Part shown: piece by piece, positions 16,267 through 24,423 of the stretch
Layout: each line of letters opens with the position of its first letter
How positions within the stretch are numbered: position 1 is the first letter of the stretch
DNA from: Paralimibaculum aggregatum
Lineage (GTDB): Bacteria; Pseudomonadota; Alphaproteobacteria; Rhodobacterales; Rhodobacteraceae
Assembly (NCBI RefSeq): GCF_030270585.1
Contig: NZ_BSYI01000005.1
Span: forward strand, 124,001-188,000
Direction: 5' to 3'
DNA length: 64,000 nt
Program-made: the position numbers and the translations under genes
Notes under the pieces: model-generated
Seen by the model: the letters and a program-made list of their open reading frames with translations, nothing else
Databases searched by the model: none
Told to the model about the DNA's origin: nothing

Positions 16267-17394
16267 ATGATCCGCCTCGAGAACCTCACCAAGACCTTCG
16301 ACACCCCCAATGGCACCGTGGTCGCCGCCGACAAGGTGAACATGGAGGTGCCGTCGGGCGAGATCTGCATCCTGCTCGGCCCCTCGGGCTGCGGCAAGAC
16401 CACCGCGCTGAAGATGATCAACCGGCTGATCCCGCCGAGCTCGGGCAAGATCTTCATCAACGGCGAGGACACCAGCGGCCTCAACGACATCGAGCTGCGC
16501 CGCAAGATCGGCTACGTGATCCAGCAGATCGGCCTGTTCCCGAACATGACGATCGAGGAGAACATCTGCGTCGTGCCGCGGCTGCTGGGCTGGGACCTGA
16601 AGCGCGCCCGCGCCCGCGCCGCCGAGCTGCTCGCCCTGGTCGGCCTCGAGCCGCGGCTGTTCCTCAAGCGCTATCCCAAGGAGCTCTCGGGCGGGCAGCA
16701 GCAGCGCGTCGGCGTGATCCGGGCGCTGGCCGCCGATCCGCCGGTGATGCTGATGGACGAGCCCTTCGGCGCGATCGACCCGATCAACCGCGAGATCATC
16801 CAGGACGAGTTCCTGAAGATGCAGGCGACGCTGAAGAAGACGATCATGTTCGTCAGCCACGACATCGACGAGGCGGTGAAGATGGGCGACAAGATCGCGA
16901 TCTTCCGCGCCGGCAAGATCGAGCAGTACGACGCGCCGGACCGCATCCTCGCGCATCCCGTGAACGCCTTCGTGGCGGATTTCGTCGGCGCCGACCGCAC
17001 GCTGAAGCGGCTGCGCCTGATCACCGCCGAGGAGGTCGCCGACCCGGACGCCCCGGTGATCGCGCGGCACGGCCGGGCGGCGGATGCGGCGGCGATGCTG
17101 CGCAATTCCGACCACCGCTTCCTGGTGGTGATCGATGCCGACCATCGCCCGGTGGGCTATGTCACCGCCGAGGAGGCGGAGGGCAGCTCGGGCCTCGTCG
17201 GCGATCTGGCGCATCCGCTGCCGGCGACCGTGCCGGTGCGCGCCGACCTGCGCGCCGTGGTCTCCGAGATGTTCGCCCATGACACGCTCTGGCTGACGCT
17301 GGTGGACGATGGCGGGCGCTTTGCCGGCGTGGTCACCCAGCCCGCCGTGACGCGCTGCCTCGGCGAGACCTATGCCCGTGCGAACGCGGCCTGA
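16267..17394 (+). CDS. Osmoprotectant/quaternary-amine ABC transporter ATPase with CBS domains
   Basis: ATP-binding subunit of 375 residues. Walker A GPSGCGKTT at 38-46, signature LSGGQQQR near 142-149, Walker B VMLMDEPFGAID, and the D-loop/H-switch FVSHDIDEAVKMGDKIAIF. The C-terminal 120 residues (about 245-365) are a CBS pair (FLVVIDADHRPVGYVTAEEA, LWLTLVDDGGRFAGVVTQP) as in OpuA/OpuC ATPases, where it senses ionic strength or nucleotides. Followed 15 nt later by the second permease. Confidence 0.95.
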   Translation: MIRLENLTKTFDTPNGTVVAADKVNMEVPSGEICILLGPSGCGKTTALKMINRLIPPSSGKIFINGEDTSGLNDIELRRKIGYVIQQIGLFPNMTIEENICVVPRLLGWDLKRARARAAELLALVGLEPRLFLKRYPKELSGGQQQRVGVIRALAADPPVMLMDEPFGAIDPINREIIQDEFLKMQATLKKTIMFVSHDIDEAVKMGDKIAIFRAGKIEQYDAPDRILAHPVNAFVADFVGADRTLKRLRLITAEEVADPDAPVIARHGRAADAAAMLRNSDHRFLVVIDADHRPVGYVTAEEAEGSSGLVGDLAHPLPATVPVRADLRAVVSEMFAHDTLWLTLVDDGGRFAGVVTQPAVTRCLGETYARANAA

Positions 17395-17409
17395 GGGGGA
17401 ACCGGAGAG

Positions 17410-18135
17410 ATGCGCAAGAGCTTCAACCTCATGGGGGCGGTCCTGCCCCTCGGCCTCTTCGCCCTCGGGGCCTGGGCCGGCACCTCCGGGCTGATCGGCC
17501 AGATCGGCACCTACTGGGAGGACATCGTCTACCTCACCCAGCAGCACATGGTGCTGGTCGGGGCCTCCGGCGGCGCGGCGATCCTCGTCGGCATCCCGGT
17601 CGGCATCTGGCTCTCGCGGCCCTCGATGGAGCGCCATGCCGAGACCGTGATGCAGGTCTTCAACATCGGCACCACGATCCCGACGCTGGCGGTGATCGCG
17701 CTGTCGATGACGATCCTCGGCATCGGCTTCGCGCCGGCCTTCTTCGGGCTCTTCGTGGCCTCGCTGCTGCCGATCGTGCGCAACACCTATGCCGGGCTGC
17801 TGGCGGTGCCGGCGCATCTCAAGGAAGCCGCCCTCGGCATGGGCATGACCCGCGGCCAGATCCTCTGGCGGGTCGAGCTGCCGAACGCGCTCTACGTGAT
17901 GTTCTCCGGCGTGCGCACCGCGCTCGCGATCAATGTCGGGACCACGCCGCTGGCCTTCCTGATCGGCGGCGGCGGGCTCGGCGAGCTGATCTTCACCGGC
18001 ATCGACCTCATGGACACCTCCATGCTGCTCGCCGGCGCCATCCCCACCGCGATGCTCGCGGTGCTGGTCGACTTCCTGACGGGACAGGGCCAGCTGCGCC
18101 TCATCCCCAGGGGTGTGAACCCGCTCCGGGTCTGA
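17410..18135 (+). CDS. Osmoprotectant/quaternary-amine ABC transporter permease 2 (OpuCD/YehY-like)
   Basis: Second permease, 241 residues, with an extra N-terminal helix compared with permease 1 and a longer first loop. EAA loop KEAALGMGMTRGQILWRVELP, and TPLAFLIGGGGLGELIFTG near the end. Tightly spaced between the ATPase gene and the receptor gene; forms the translocation pore with the product of 15508-16158. Confidence 0.92.
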   Translation: MRKSFNLMGAVLPLGLFALGAWAGTSGLIGQIGTYWEDIVYLTQQHMVLVGASGGAAILVGIPVGIWLSRPSMERHAETVMQVFNIGTTIPTLAVIALSMTILGIGFAPAFFGLFVASLLPIVRNTYAGLLAVPAHLKEAALGMGMTRGQILWRVELPNALYVMFSGVRTALAINVGTTPLAFLIGGGGLGELIFTGIDLMDTSMLLAGAIPTAMLAVLVDFLTGQGQLRLIPRGVNPLRV

Positions 18136-18233
18136 GACCCGGGCGGACGGAACCTGACGGAAAACCACCGAGACACCACCGAGACAACGGGCCTACCAAC
18201 GCAAATGACGGGCCAACCAAAGGAGACGCCCCG

Positions 18234-19118
18234 ATGATGACCTACCTGAAATCCGCCTTCGCCGGCCTTGCCCTCGCGGGCCTCGGGTTCGGCGCCGCTG
18301 CCGACGAGATCGTGGTCGGCGGCAAGAACTTCACCGAGCAGCAGCTGCTCTCGGCGATCACCGAGCAGCTTCTCGCCGGCCACGGCTTCGAGGTCGACAA
18401 CGTCGCCGGCATGGGCTCCGCCGCCGTGCGCCAGGCCATGGAGAACGGCCAGATCGACGTCTACTGGGAGTATACCGGCACCTCGCTGATCACCTACAAC
18501 AAGGTCGAGGGCCGGTTCACCGCCGACGAGACCTATGCCAAGGTCAAGGAGCTCGACGCCAAGGTCGGCATCGTCTGGCTCAACCCCTCGGCGGCCAACA
18601 ACACCTATGCGCTGGCGATGCGCAAGGACGACGCCGCGGCGAAGGGCATCGCGACGCTCTCCGACCTCTCGGCCCGGGTCAACGGCGAGGGCGACCTCGT
18701 GTTCGCCTCCAACGCCGAGTTCTATGCCCGCCCCGACGGCCTGAAGCCGCTGCAGGAGGCCTATGGCTTCGAGTTCGGCCGCTCCAACGTCAAGCGGATG
18801 GACAGCGGCCTCGTCTACCAGGCGCTGAAGGATGCGCAGGTCGATGTCGGCCTGGTGTTCGCCACCGACGGGCGCATCCCGGCCTTCGACTTCGTGGTGC
18901 TGGCCGACGACAAGGGCTATTTCCCGGCCTATTCGCTGGCGCCGGTGGTGCGGGCCGAGGTGCTCGAGGCCAACCCCAAGCTCGCCGAGCTGCTGAACGC
19001 GATGGCCGCCAAGCTCGACGACGCGACGATGGCCGCGCTGAACGCCCGCGTCGATGTCGAGAAGGTCTCGGTGGAGAACGTCGCGGCGGAGTTCCTGAAG
19101 GCGCAGGGTCTCATCTGA
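18234..19118 (+). CDS. Osmoprotectant/quaternary-amine ABC transporter substrate-binding protein
   Basis: Periplasmic receptor of the OpuAC/OsmX class, 294 residues. Signal peptide about 1-23 (ending GFGAAADE). Class motifs are VVGGKNFTEQQLLSAITEQLL and the helix DVYWEYTGTSLITYN, whose aromatic residues line the quaternary-ammonium cage in relatives; KRMDSGLVYQALKDAQVDVG is the second-lobe motif. Two adjacent ATGs make the start uncertain by one codon. Ligand not determinable; the downstream catabolic genes suggest a catabolic rather than purely osmotic substrate. Confidence 0.93.
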   Translation: MMTYLKSAFAGLALAGLGFGAAADEIVVGGKNFTEQQLLSAITEQLLAGHGFEVDNVAGMGSAAVRQAMENGQIDVYWEYTGTSLITYNKVEGRFTADETYAKVKELDAKVGIVWLNPSAANNTYALAMRKDDAAAKGIATLSDLSARVNGEGDLVFASNAEFYARPDGLKPLQEAYGFEFGRSNVKRMDSGLVYQALKDAQVDVGLVFATDGRIPAFDFVVLADDKGYFPAYSLAPVVRAEVLEANPKLAELLNAMAAKLDDATMAALNARVDVEKVSVENVAAEFLKAQGLI

Positions 19119-19181
19119 GGCACCCCGGGGCGCCGGCCGGGGGGAGGTTCCGCGCGAACCCCGCCCGGCCGGAACCCCGGC

Positions 19182-19348
19182 CCGGACCTGCCGGCCGGAC
19201 CTACCGGCGAGACCTGCCGGCGGGAGCTTCGCACCGGACCTTCGCACCGGACTTCGGGCTGAACATTCGCGCCGGATTTTCAGCCCGAACCTTCGCACCG
19301 GACCTCCCGGCCAGACCTCCCTGCGGATGTTCCGCCCGAACCTCCGCG
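19182..19348 (+). repeat. Degenerate 13-bp tandem repeat, about 13 copies
   Basis: Units of the form CCGGACCTT plus four bases (mostly CGCA or CCGG) repeat every 12-13 bp between the receptor gene and the nitrilase-like gene. The region 19119-19476 (358 bp) otherwise contains no gene. The repeat could reflect slippage, or serve as a protein-binding array; nothing in the sequence decides this. Confidence 0.75.
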
Positions 19349-19476
19349 CCCCGAGGGAGACCTGCCCAGGCGAGCCGGATCGGCCGGATGGCGTATCCTG
19401 CGCCCCGCCGGAACCGCACCGAGCCGCGACCGAAACCAGACGGCCCGCAACCGGGCAGAGACCGAGGTCCAGAGCA

Positions 19477-20355
19477 ATGTCCCGAGACCCCCTCAAGATC
19501 GGCGCCGCGCAGTTCGCCAGCGAGATCGGCGATGTCGATGCCAATATCGACCGGCACCTGCACTGGATCGCCGAGGGCCGCGCCGCCGGGCTCGACATGC
19601 TGGTGCTGCCGGAGGTCTCGCTGACCGGCCATCACGGCGCCGAGCACCTGCTCGACTGCGCGATGAAGCGGACCGACCCGCGCCTGACGCGCCTCGCCGC
19701 GGCGGCCGGGCCGATGGCCACGGTGGTCGGCTTCATCGAGGAGGGCCCCGGCGCGCAGTTCTACAACGCCGCCGCGGTGCTGCAGGGCGGCCGGATGGTG
19801 CACCTGCACCGCAAGGTCAACCTGCCGACCTACGGCCTCCTCGAGGAGGGCAAGCACTATGCCCAGGGCCGCTTCGTCGACACCTGGGAGATCGACGGCG
19901 ACTGGCGCGGCGGGCTGCTGATCTGCGCCGATGCCTGGAACCCGGCGCTGACGCATCTCGCCTTTCTGCACGGCGCGACGCTGCTGACGGTGCCGGTGAG
20001 CTCCGGGGTCGAGGCGGTCGGCGCCGATTTCGACAACCCGGCCGGCTGGGCGCTGACGGTGCGCTTCTACGCCATGATGTACGGCGCGCCGGTGGTGATG
20101 GTGAACCGCACCGGCCGCGAGAAGGGGCTGACCTTCTGGGGCGGCTCGCGGATCGTCGATCCCTTCGGCCGCGAGATCGCGGTGGCCGGCGAGGGCGAGG
20201 AGATGATCTCGGCCGAGCTCGACTATGCCGTGGTGCGCAAGGCCCGGCACCTGCTGCCCACCGTGCGCGACAGCAACATGAGCCTCGTGCTGCGCGAGAC
20301 CGGCCGCCTCGTCGAGCGGCTCGGCGTGCCCGATTTCGTCCGCGACGACAACTGA
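19477..20355 (+). CDS. Carbon-nitrogen hydrolase (nitrilase superfamily amidase)
   Basis: Nitrilase-superfamily hydrolase of 292 residues with the full Glu-Lys-Cys triad: E46 (LVLPEVSLTG), K113 (HRKVNLPTYG) and C150 (GLLICADAWNP). The PTYGLLEEGKHY context resembles the glutaminase domains of NAD synthetases and omega-amidases, so an amide rather than a nitrile substrate is likely. ATG 19477 fits the family N-terminus; the frame upstream runs through the 13-bp repeats and is not coding. First gene of a six-gene operon (gaps 31, 28, 15 and 4 nt, then an overlap). Perhaps it deamidates the compound later activated with CoA (inference). Confidence 0.88.
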   Translation: MSRDPLKIGAAQFASEIGDVDANIDRHLHWIAEGRAAGLDMLVLPEVSLTGHHGAEHLLDCAMKRTDPRLTRLAAAAGPMATVVGFIEEGPGAQFYNAAAVLQGGRMVHLHRKVNLPTYGLLEEGKHYAQGRFVDTWEIDGDWRGGLLICADAWNPALTHLAFLHGATLLTVPVSSGVEAVGADFDNPAGWALTVRFYAMMYGAPVVMVNRTGREKGLTFWGGSRIVDPFGREIAVAGEGEEMISAELDYAVVRKARHLLPTVRDSNMSLVLRETGRLVERLGVPDFVRDDN

Positions 20356-20386
20356 CCCCGAAACCGGCCCCCAAGGAGCCCGACCG

Positions 20387-21577
20387 ATGCGCGATTTCTT
20401 CCTGACCGACGAGGACCGGGCCTTCCGGGCCGAGATCCGGGGCTTCATGGAGCGCGAGCTCGCCCCCCGGCTCGACCGGATCGAAGGCGCCGAGGACTGG
20501 GACGCCCAGCTCGAGATCTGCCGCGCGCTCGGCGAGGCGGGCTATCTCAAGGTGATGTTCCGCGATCTCTATGCCGGCAGCCTCTCGGCGCCGGGGCTGA
20601 CCCATGCGGTGATCGTCTCGGAGGAGGCGGCGCGGCTCAACTATGCCTTCGAGACCACCATCGCCACCGCGCTCTCCTGCGCCTATCCGCTGCACGCCCA
20701 TGCCACGGCGGAGATCCGCGAGCGCTTCCTGCTGGAGATCCTCGAGGGCCGCGCGGTCGGCTCGATCTGCATGACCGAGCCCAATGTCGGCTCCGACAGC
20801 GCCGGCATGGAGACCCGCATCCGCTTCGACGAGAGCACCCGCGAATGGGTGATCGACGGCTTCAAGCGCTACATCTCCAATGCCTCGAAGGCGGATGTCT
20901 ACATCGTCTGGGGCATCACCGACCCGGACGTGGCGCCGCAGAAGGGCATGAGCGCCATCGCGGTGCCGGCCGGCACGCCCGGGCTCGGCTTCCCGCGCAC
21001 CTACGACTTCATGGGCCGGCGCGGCTGCGTGGTCGGCGAGGTGACGCTCGACGGCGTGCGGGTGCCGGAGGCCAACCTGCTCGGCGCGGTCGGCGGCGGC
21101 TTCCGCATCATGCTCGGCGCCTTCAACTTCGAGCGGGTGATCCTCGGCGGCTCGGGGCTCGGCGTCGCGCGCTCGGCCTTCGAGATCGCCAAGGCCCATG
21201 CCGAGAGCCGCAGCGCCTTCGGCCGGAAGCTCGGCAGCAAGCAGCTGATCTGGGACATGATCGCGCAGATGTCCTGGCGGATCGACGCGTCGGAGCTGCT
21301 GACCCACCGCGCGGCGAAGATGTACGACGCCGGCATCGACGGCAAGGAACTGATGCGCGAGGCCAGCCAGGCCAAGCTCGTGGCCACCGAGACGGCGGTG
21401 TTCTGCGCCGACCGCGCGGTGCAGATCCTCGGCGGCGACGGCGTCACGCGCCAGTATGGGCGGGCCGAGCAGATCTATCGCGACGCCCGCGCGCTGCCGA
21501 TCGTCGGCGGCACCTCCGAGATGTGCAAATACCTGATCGCGGCGCGCGAGATGCCCTCGATCAAGCCCGATCTCTGA
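20387..21577 (+). CDS. Acyl-CoA dehydrogenase (isovaleryl-CoA dehydrogenase-type active site)
   Basis: FAD-dependent acyl-CoA dehydrogenase, 396 residues, oxidising an acyl-CoA to the 2,3-enoyl-CoA and passing electrons to ETF. CMTEPNVGSDSAGMETR is the flavin/substrate loop, and FGRKLGSKQLIWDMIAQM and QILGGDGVTRQYGRAEQIYRDAR are standard. The usual C-terminal catalytic Glu is replaced by Gly (IVGGTSEM), but a Glu is present at 249 (NFERVILGG), the position used by isovaleryl- and long-chain enzymes. It is therefore likely active on a branched or bulky acyl-CoA. Followed by the ligase gene after 28 nt. Confidence 0.93.
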   Translation: MRDFFLTDEDRAFRAEIRGFMERELAPRLDRIEGAEDWDAQLEICRALGEAGYLKVMFRDLYAGSLSAPGLTHAVIVSEEAARLNYAFETTIATALSCAYPLHAHATAEIRERFLLEILEGRAVGSICMTEPNVGSDSAGMETRIRFDESTREWVIDGFKRYISNASKADVYIVWGITDPDVAPQKGMSAIAVPAGTPGLGFPRTYDFMGRRGCVVGEVTLDGVRVPEANLLGAVGGGFRIMLGAFNFERVILGGSGLGVARSAFEIAKAHAESRSAFGRKLGSKQLIWDMIAQMSWRIDASELLTHRAAKMYDAGIDGKELMREASQAKLVATETAVFCADRAVQILGGDGVTRQYGRAEQIYRDARALPIVGGTSEMCKYLIAAREMPSIKPDL

Positions 21578-21605
21578 CCCTCACACACAGCAGGACGAGA
21601 CAGCG

Positions 21606-23168
21606 ATGAACATCGCCCGCATCCTCGAGGCTTCGGCCGAACGCTATCCCAACCACACCGCGCTGGTCTTCGAGGACCGGCGCTGGACCTATGTCGAATG
21701 GCTCGGCCGGGTCCGCCGCTTCGCCCAGGCGCTGGCCGATCTCGGGGTGCGCCCGGGCGACCGGGTGGCGTTCTACGTCTCCACCTCCGAGAACTCGGTG
21801 ACGACCTATTTCGCCTGCCAGGTGCTCGGCGCGGTGGCGGTGCCGCTCAACTTCCGGCTCTCGCCGGGCGAGGCGGCCTACATCATCCAGGACAGCGGCG
21901 CCCGGGTGCTGGTCTATGGCCGCCACCTCACCGAGAACGCGCTGAAGATCGCCGCCCAGGTCCGCTCGGTGCACGACTTCATCGGCTGCGCCTATGATCG
22001 GGCCAACGTGCCCGAGGGCCACCACCATTTCGACACGCTGGCCGAGCAGACCGAGGACCGCAACGAGCCGCGGCCGGCGCCGCGCGCCGATGCGCTCTCG
22101 GCGCTGGTCTACACCTCCGGCACCACCGGCCGGCCCAAGGGCGTGATGCACACCCATGCCAACGACATGGCCATCGCGATGAACTGCGTGATGGAATACG
22201 GCCTCAGCCACAACGACAACGCGCTGCACATCGCGCCGCTCTATCACGTCGGCGGGATGCAGGCCTATTTCATCCCGCACATGATGGTCGGCGGCACCAA
22301 CATCGTGCTCGGCCGCTACGAGGCGGAGAAGACGCTGGAGATCATCCAGACCGAGCGCATCACCACGCTCTTCGCGGTGCCGACGCAGATCCAGGAGATG
22401 CTGTTCCACCCGCGGTTCAGGGACTACGACGTTTCCTCGCTCAGGCTGATGACCACCGGCGGCGCGGCGATCTCGGCGACCACGATGGAGCGGGTGATCA
22501 CCGAGTTCTGCCCCAACATCTACAACGGCTACGGCATGACCGAGGCCTCGCTGACGCTGATCCTGCACCCGGAGGACGCGCTGGACCGGCTCGGCTCCTG
22601 CGGCAAGCCGACGCTGATCACCGAGGCCCGCGTGCTGGTCAACGACCCGGCCCGCGAGGTCGCGCCCTCCGAGACCGTGCCGGCCGGCGAGATCGGCCAG
22701 CTCATCGTGCGCGGGCCGCAGGCGATGGAGGGCTACTGGAACAAGCCCTTCGAGACCGCCAAGAAGCTGAAGGCGGGCTGGATCTATACCGGCGACCTGT
22801 TCTCCAAGGATGCCGACGGGTTCTACTATTTCCACGGCCGGGCCGACGACATGATCGTCTCGGGCGGCGAGAACATCTATCCGCGGGAGGTCGAGGAGAT
22901 CCTCTACAAGGTGCCCGGCGTGCAGGAGGCCGCGGTGCTCGGCCTGCCGGACGAGAAATGGGGCCAGATCGTCGCCGCCTTCGTGGTGCGCAGCGACCCC
23001 GCGATCGACGCCGCGGCGCTGGACGCCTTCTTCAGGGCCAGCGAGGAGATCGCCCCCTACAAGCGGCCGAAGCGCTACGAGTTCGTCGAGACGCTGCCCA
23101 CCAACCCCTCCGGCAAGGTGCTGAAGCGCGAGCTGCTCGCCGCCTACAGCCCTGCCGCCGCAGCCTGA
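21606..23168 (+). CDS. Acyl-CoA ligase (AMP-forming)
   Basis: ANL-superfamily acyl-CoA synthetase of 520 residues that activates a carboxylate as its CoA thioester. P-loop LVYTSGTTGRPKGVMHTH (about 164-181), A5 motif YNGYGMTEASL, A7 YTGDLF, hinge GRADDMIVSGGENIYPREVEE and catalytic Lys near the end (NPSGKVLKREL). This subgroup includes CaiC/BadA-like and medium-chain enzymes, so the substrate cannot be read directly. Upstream of the crotonase gene by 15 nt; it would be the entry step of the pathway. Confidence 0.94.
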   Translation: MNIARILEASAERYPNHTALVFEDRRWTYVEWLGRVRRFAQALADLGVRPGDRVAFYVSTSENSVTTYFACQVLGAVAVPLNFRLSPGEAAYIIQDSGARVLVYGRHLTENALKIAAQVRSVHDFIGCAYDRANVPEGHHHFDTLAEQTEDRNEPRPAPRADALSALVYTSGTTGRPKGVMHTHANDMAIAMNCVMEYGLSHNDNALHIAPLYHVGGMQAYFIPHMMVGGTNIVLGRYEAEKTLEIIQTERITTLFAVPTQIQEMLFHPRFRDYDVSSLRLMTTGGAAISATTMERVITEFCPNIYNGYGMTEASLTLILHPEDALDRLGSCGKPTLITEARVLVNDPAREVAPSETVPAGEIGQLIVRGPQAMEGYWNKPFETAKKLKAGWIYTGDLFSKDADGFYYFHGRADDMIVSGGENIYPREVEEILYKVPGVQEAAVLGLPDEKWGQIVAAFVVRSDPAIDAAALDAFFRASEEIAPYKRPKRYEFVETLPTNPSGKVLKRELLAAYSPAAAA

Positions 23169-23183
23169 GGAAAGGACCCCCGG

Positions 23184-23984
23184 ATGACCGAGAAGCTTCT
23201 CTACGAGCAGGACGGCGCCGTCGTCACGCTCACCTTCAACATGCCCGAGACGCGCAACGCGCTGACCGATCACGACCTCTGCGACGCCATCGTCGCCGCC
23301 ATGGGCCGGATCAACCACGACCAGTCGGTGCGGGTGGCGATCGTCACCGGCGCCGGCAAGGCCTTCTCCTCGGGCGGCAACCTCAAGCACATGAAGGAGA
23401 AGCAGGGCACCTTCGCCGGCGACGCGGTGGCGGTGAAGGACGGCTACCGCAAGGGCATCCAGCGCGTCGCCCGGGCGATGTGGGAATGCGAGGTGCCGCT
23501 GATCGCCGCGGTCAACGGCCCGGCCTATGGCGCCGGCTGCGACACCACCTGCCTCTGCGACATCCGCATCGCCTCCAGCGCCGCCACCTTCGCCGAGAAC
23601 TTCGTCAATGTCGGGCTGATCTCGGGCGATGGCGGGGCCTGGCTGCTGCCGCGCCAGGTCGGGCTCTCGCGCGCCGCCGAGATGAGCTTCACCGCCGATC
23701 CGGTGGATGCCGAGACCGCGCTGGCCTGGGGGCTGGTCTCGCGCGTGGTGGCGCCGGAGGAGCTGCTGCCGGCGGCCCGGGCGCTGGCCGCCCGCATCGC
23801 CCGCAACCCGCCGCGCCAGCTGCGCATGGCGAAACGGCTGCTGCGCGAGGGGCTCAACACCCGGCTCGACAGCGTGCTCGAGCTTGCCGCCGCCTATCAG
23901 GGCGCCTGCCACCAGACCGCCGATCACGACGAGGCCGTCGACGCGCTGCTCGAGAAGCGCGGGGCGGTCTTCACCGGGGGCTGA
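23184..23984 (+). CDS. Enoyl-CoA hydratase/isomerase family protein (crotonase)
   Basis: Crotonase-fold protein, 266 residues. The oxyanion-hole segments are intact (FSSGGNLKHM near 61-70; GPAYGAGCD, 112-120). The two glutamates of classical hydratases are not: the first is Asp120 and the second corresponds to Phe140 (FAENFVNVGL). The subfamily marker is ISGDGGAWLLPRQVG. It may therefore be an isomerase, a lyase, or a hydratase with a changed mechanism on an unusual acyl-CoA. It lies in the operon after the ligase and 4 nt before a hotdog-fold gene. Confidence 0.9.
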   Translation: MTEKLLYEQDGAVVTLTFNMPETRNALTDHDLCDAIVAAMGRINHDQSVRVAIVTGAGKAFSSGGNLKHMKEKQGTFAGDAVAVKDGYRKGIQRVARAMWECEVPLIAAVNGPAYGAGCDTTCLCDIRIASSAATFAENFVNVGLISGDGGAWLLPRQVGLSRAAEMSFTADPVDAETALAWGLVSRVVAPEELLPAARALAARIARNPPRQLRMAKRLLREGLNTRLDSVLELAAAYQGACHQTADHDEAVDALLEKRGAVFTGG

Positions 23985-23988
23985 GCCG

Positions 23989-24423
23989 GTGCCGCTGGTC
24001 GTCCTCGAGGGTGCCGTGCCGCCGGACTGGGCGGATGCCGGCGGCCGGATGCGCGCCGCCGCCGCCTGCCTCGCCTTCGCCGAGGCGAGCGAGCTGGCGC
24101 TCGAGCGGCTCGGCCTCGGCGTCGCCTACCGCGCCGCGACCGGCTGCCTCGCCGAGCCGGCGGAGGCGCGCTACCGCTATCGCGCGGCGCTGGCGCGCGG
24201 CGATGCCTACCGGGTGCTCGCCTGGCTCGACGGCGCCGATGCCCGGCGCCTCGCGCTCAGCCACCGCATGGTGTCGGCCGGCGGGCGCCTCGCCGCCGAG
24301 GCCGAGATCCTGCTCCGCCACACCGAGCGGGGCGGCGACCGCGCCCTGCCCTTCCCCCCCGAGATCCGCGCCCGGCTGACCCGCCTCGCGCCCTCGCAAG
24401 CCATCAGGAGCTTCGCAGCATGA
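23989..24423 (+). CDS. Hotdog-fold thioesterase-like protein
   Basis: Small protein, 144 residues from GTG 23989, 4 nt after the crotonase stop; the end overlaps the next gene by ATGA. The pattern ALERLGLGVAYRAATGC, ARYRYRAALARGDAYRVLAWL, ARRLALSHRMV, AAEAEILLRHTE and PFPPEIRARLTRLAPSQA matches the second half of 4HBT-type thioesterases (YrreL..GD..., D.krl.l.H.M, G.laA..E.l.lH). The usual N-terminal D.....HmNN catalytic segment is not recognisable. Probably a diverged acyl-CoA thioesterase releasing the pathway product, like the CdhB thioesterases of carnitine catabolism (inference). Confidence 0.65.
   Translation: MPLVVLEGAVPPDWADAGGRMRAAAACLAFAEASELALERLGLGVAYRAATGCLAEPAEARYRYRAALARGDAYRVLAWLDGADARRLALSHRMVSAGGRLAAEAEILLRHTERGGDRALPFPPEIRARLTRLAPSQAIRSFAA

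Noticed and set aside
15211-18168. 985-residue minus-strand frame opposite the transporter genes
   Set aside because: Antisense shadow rich in His/Asp/Gln/Arg; the plus strand carries complete permease and ATPase genes.
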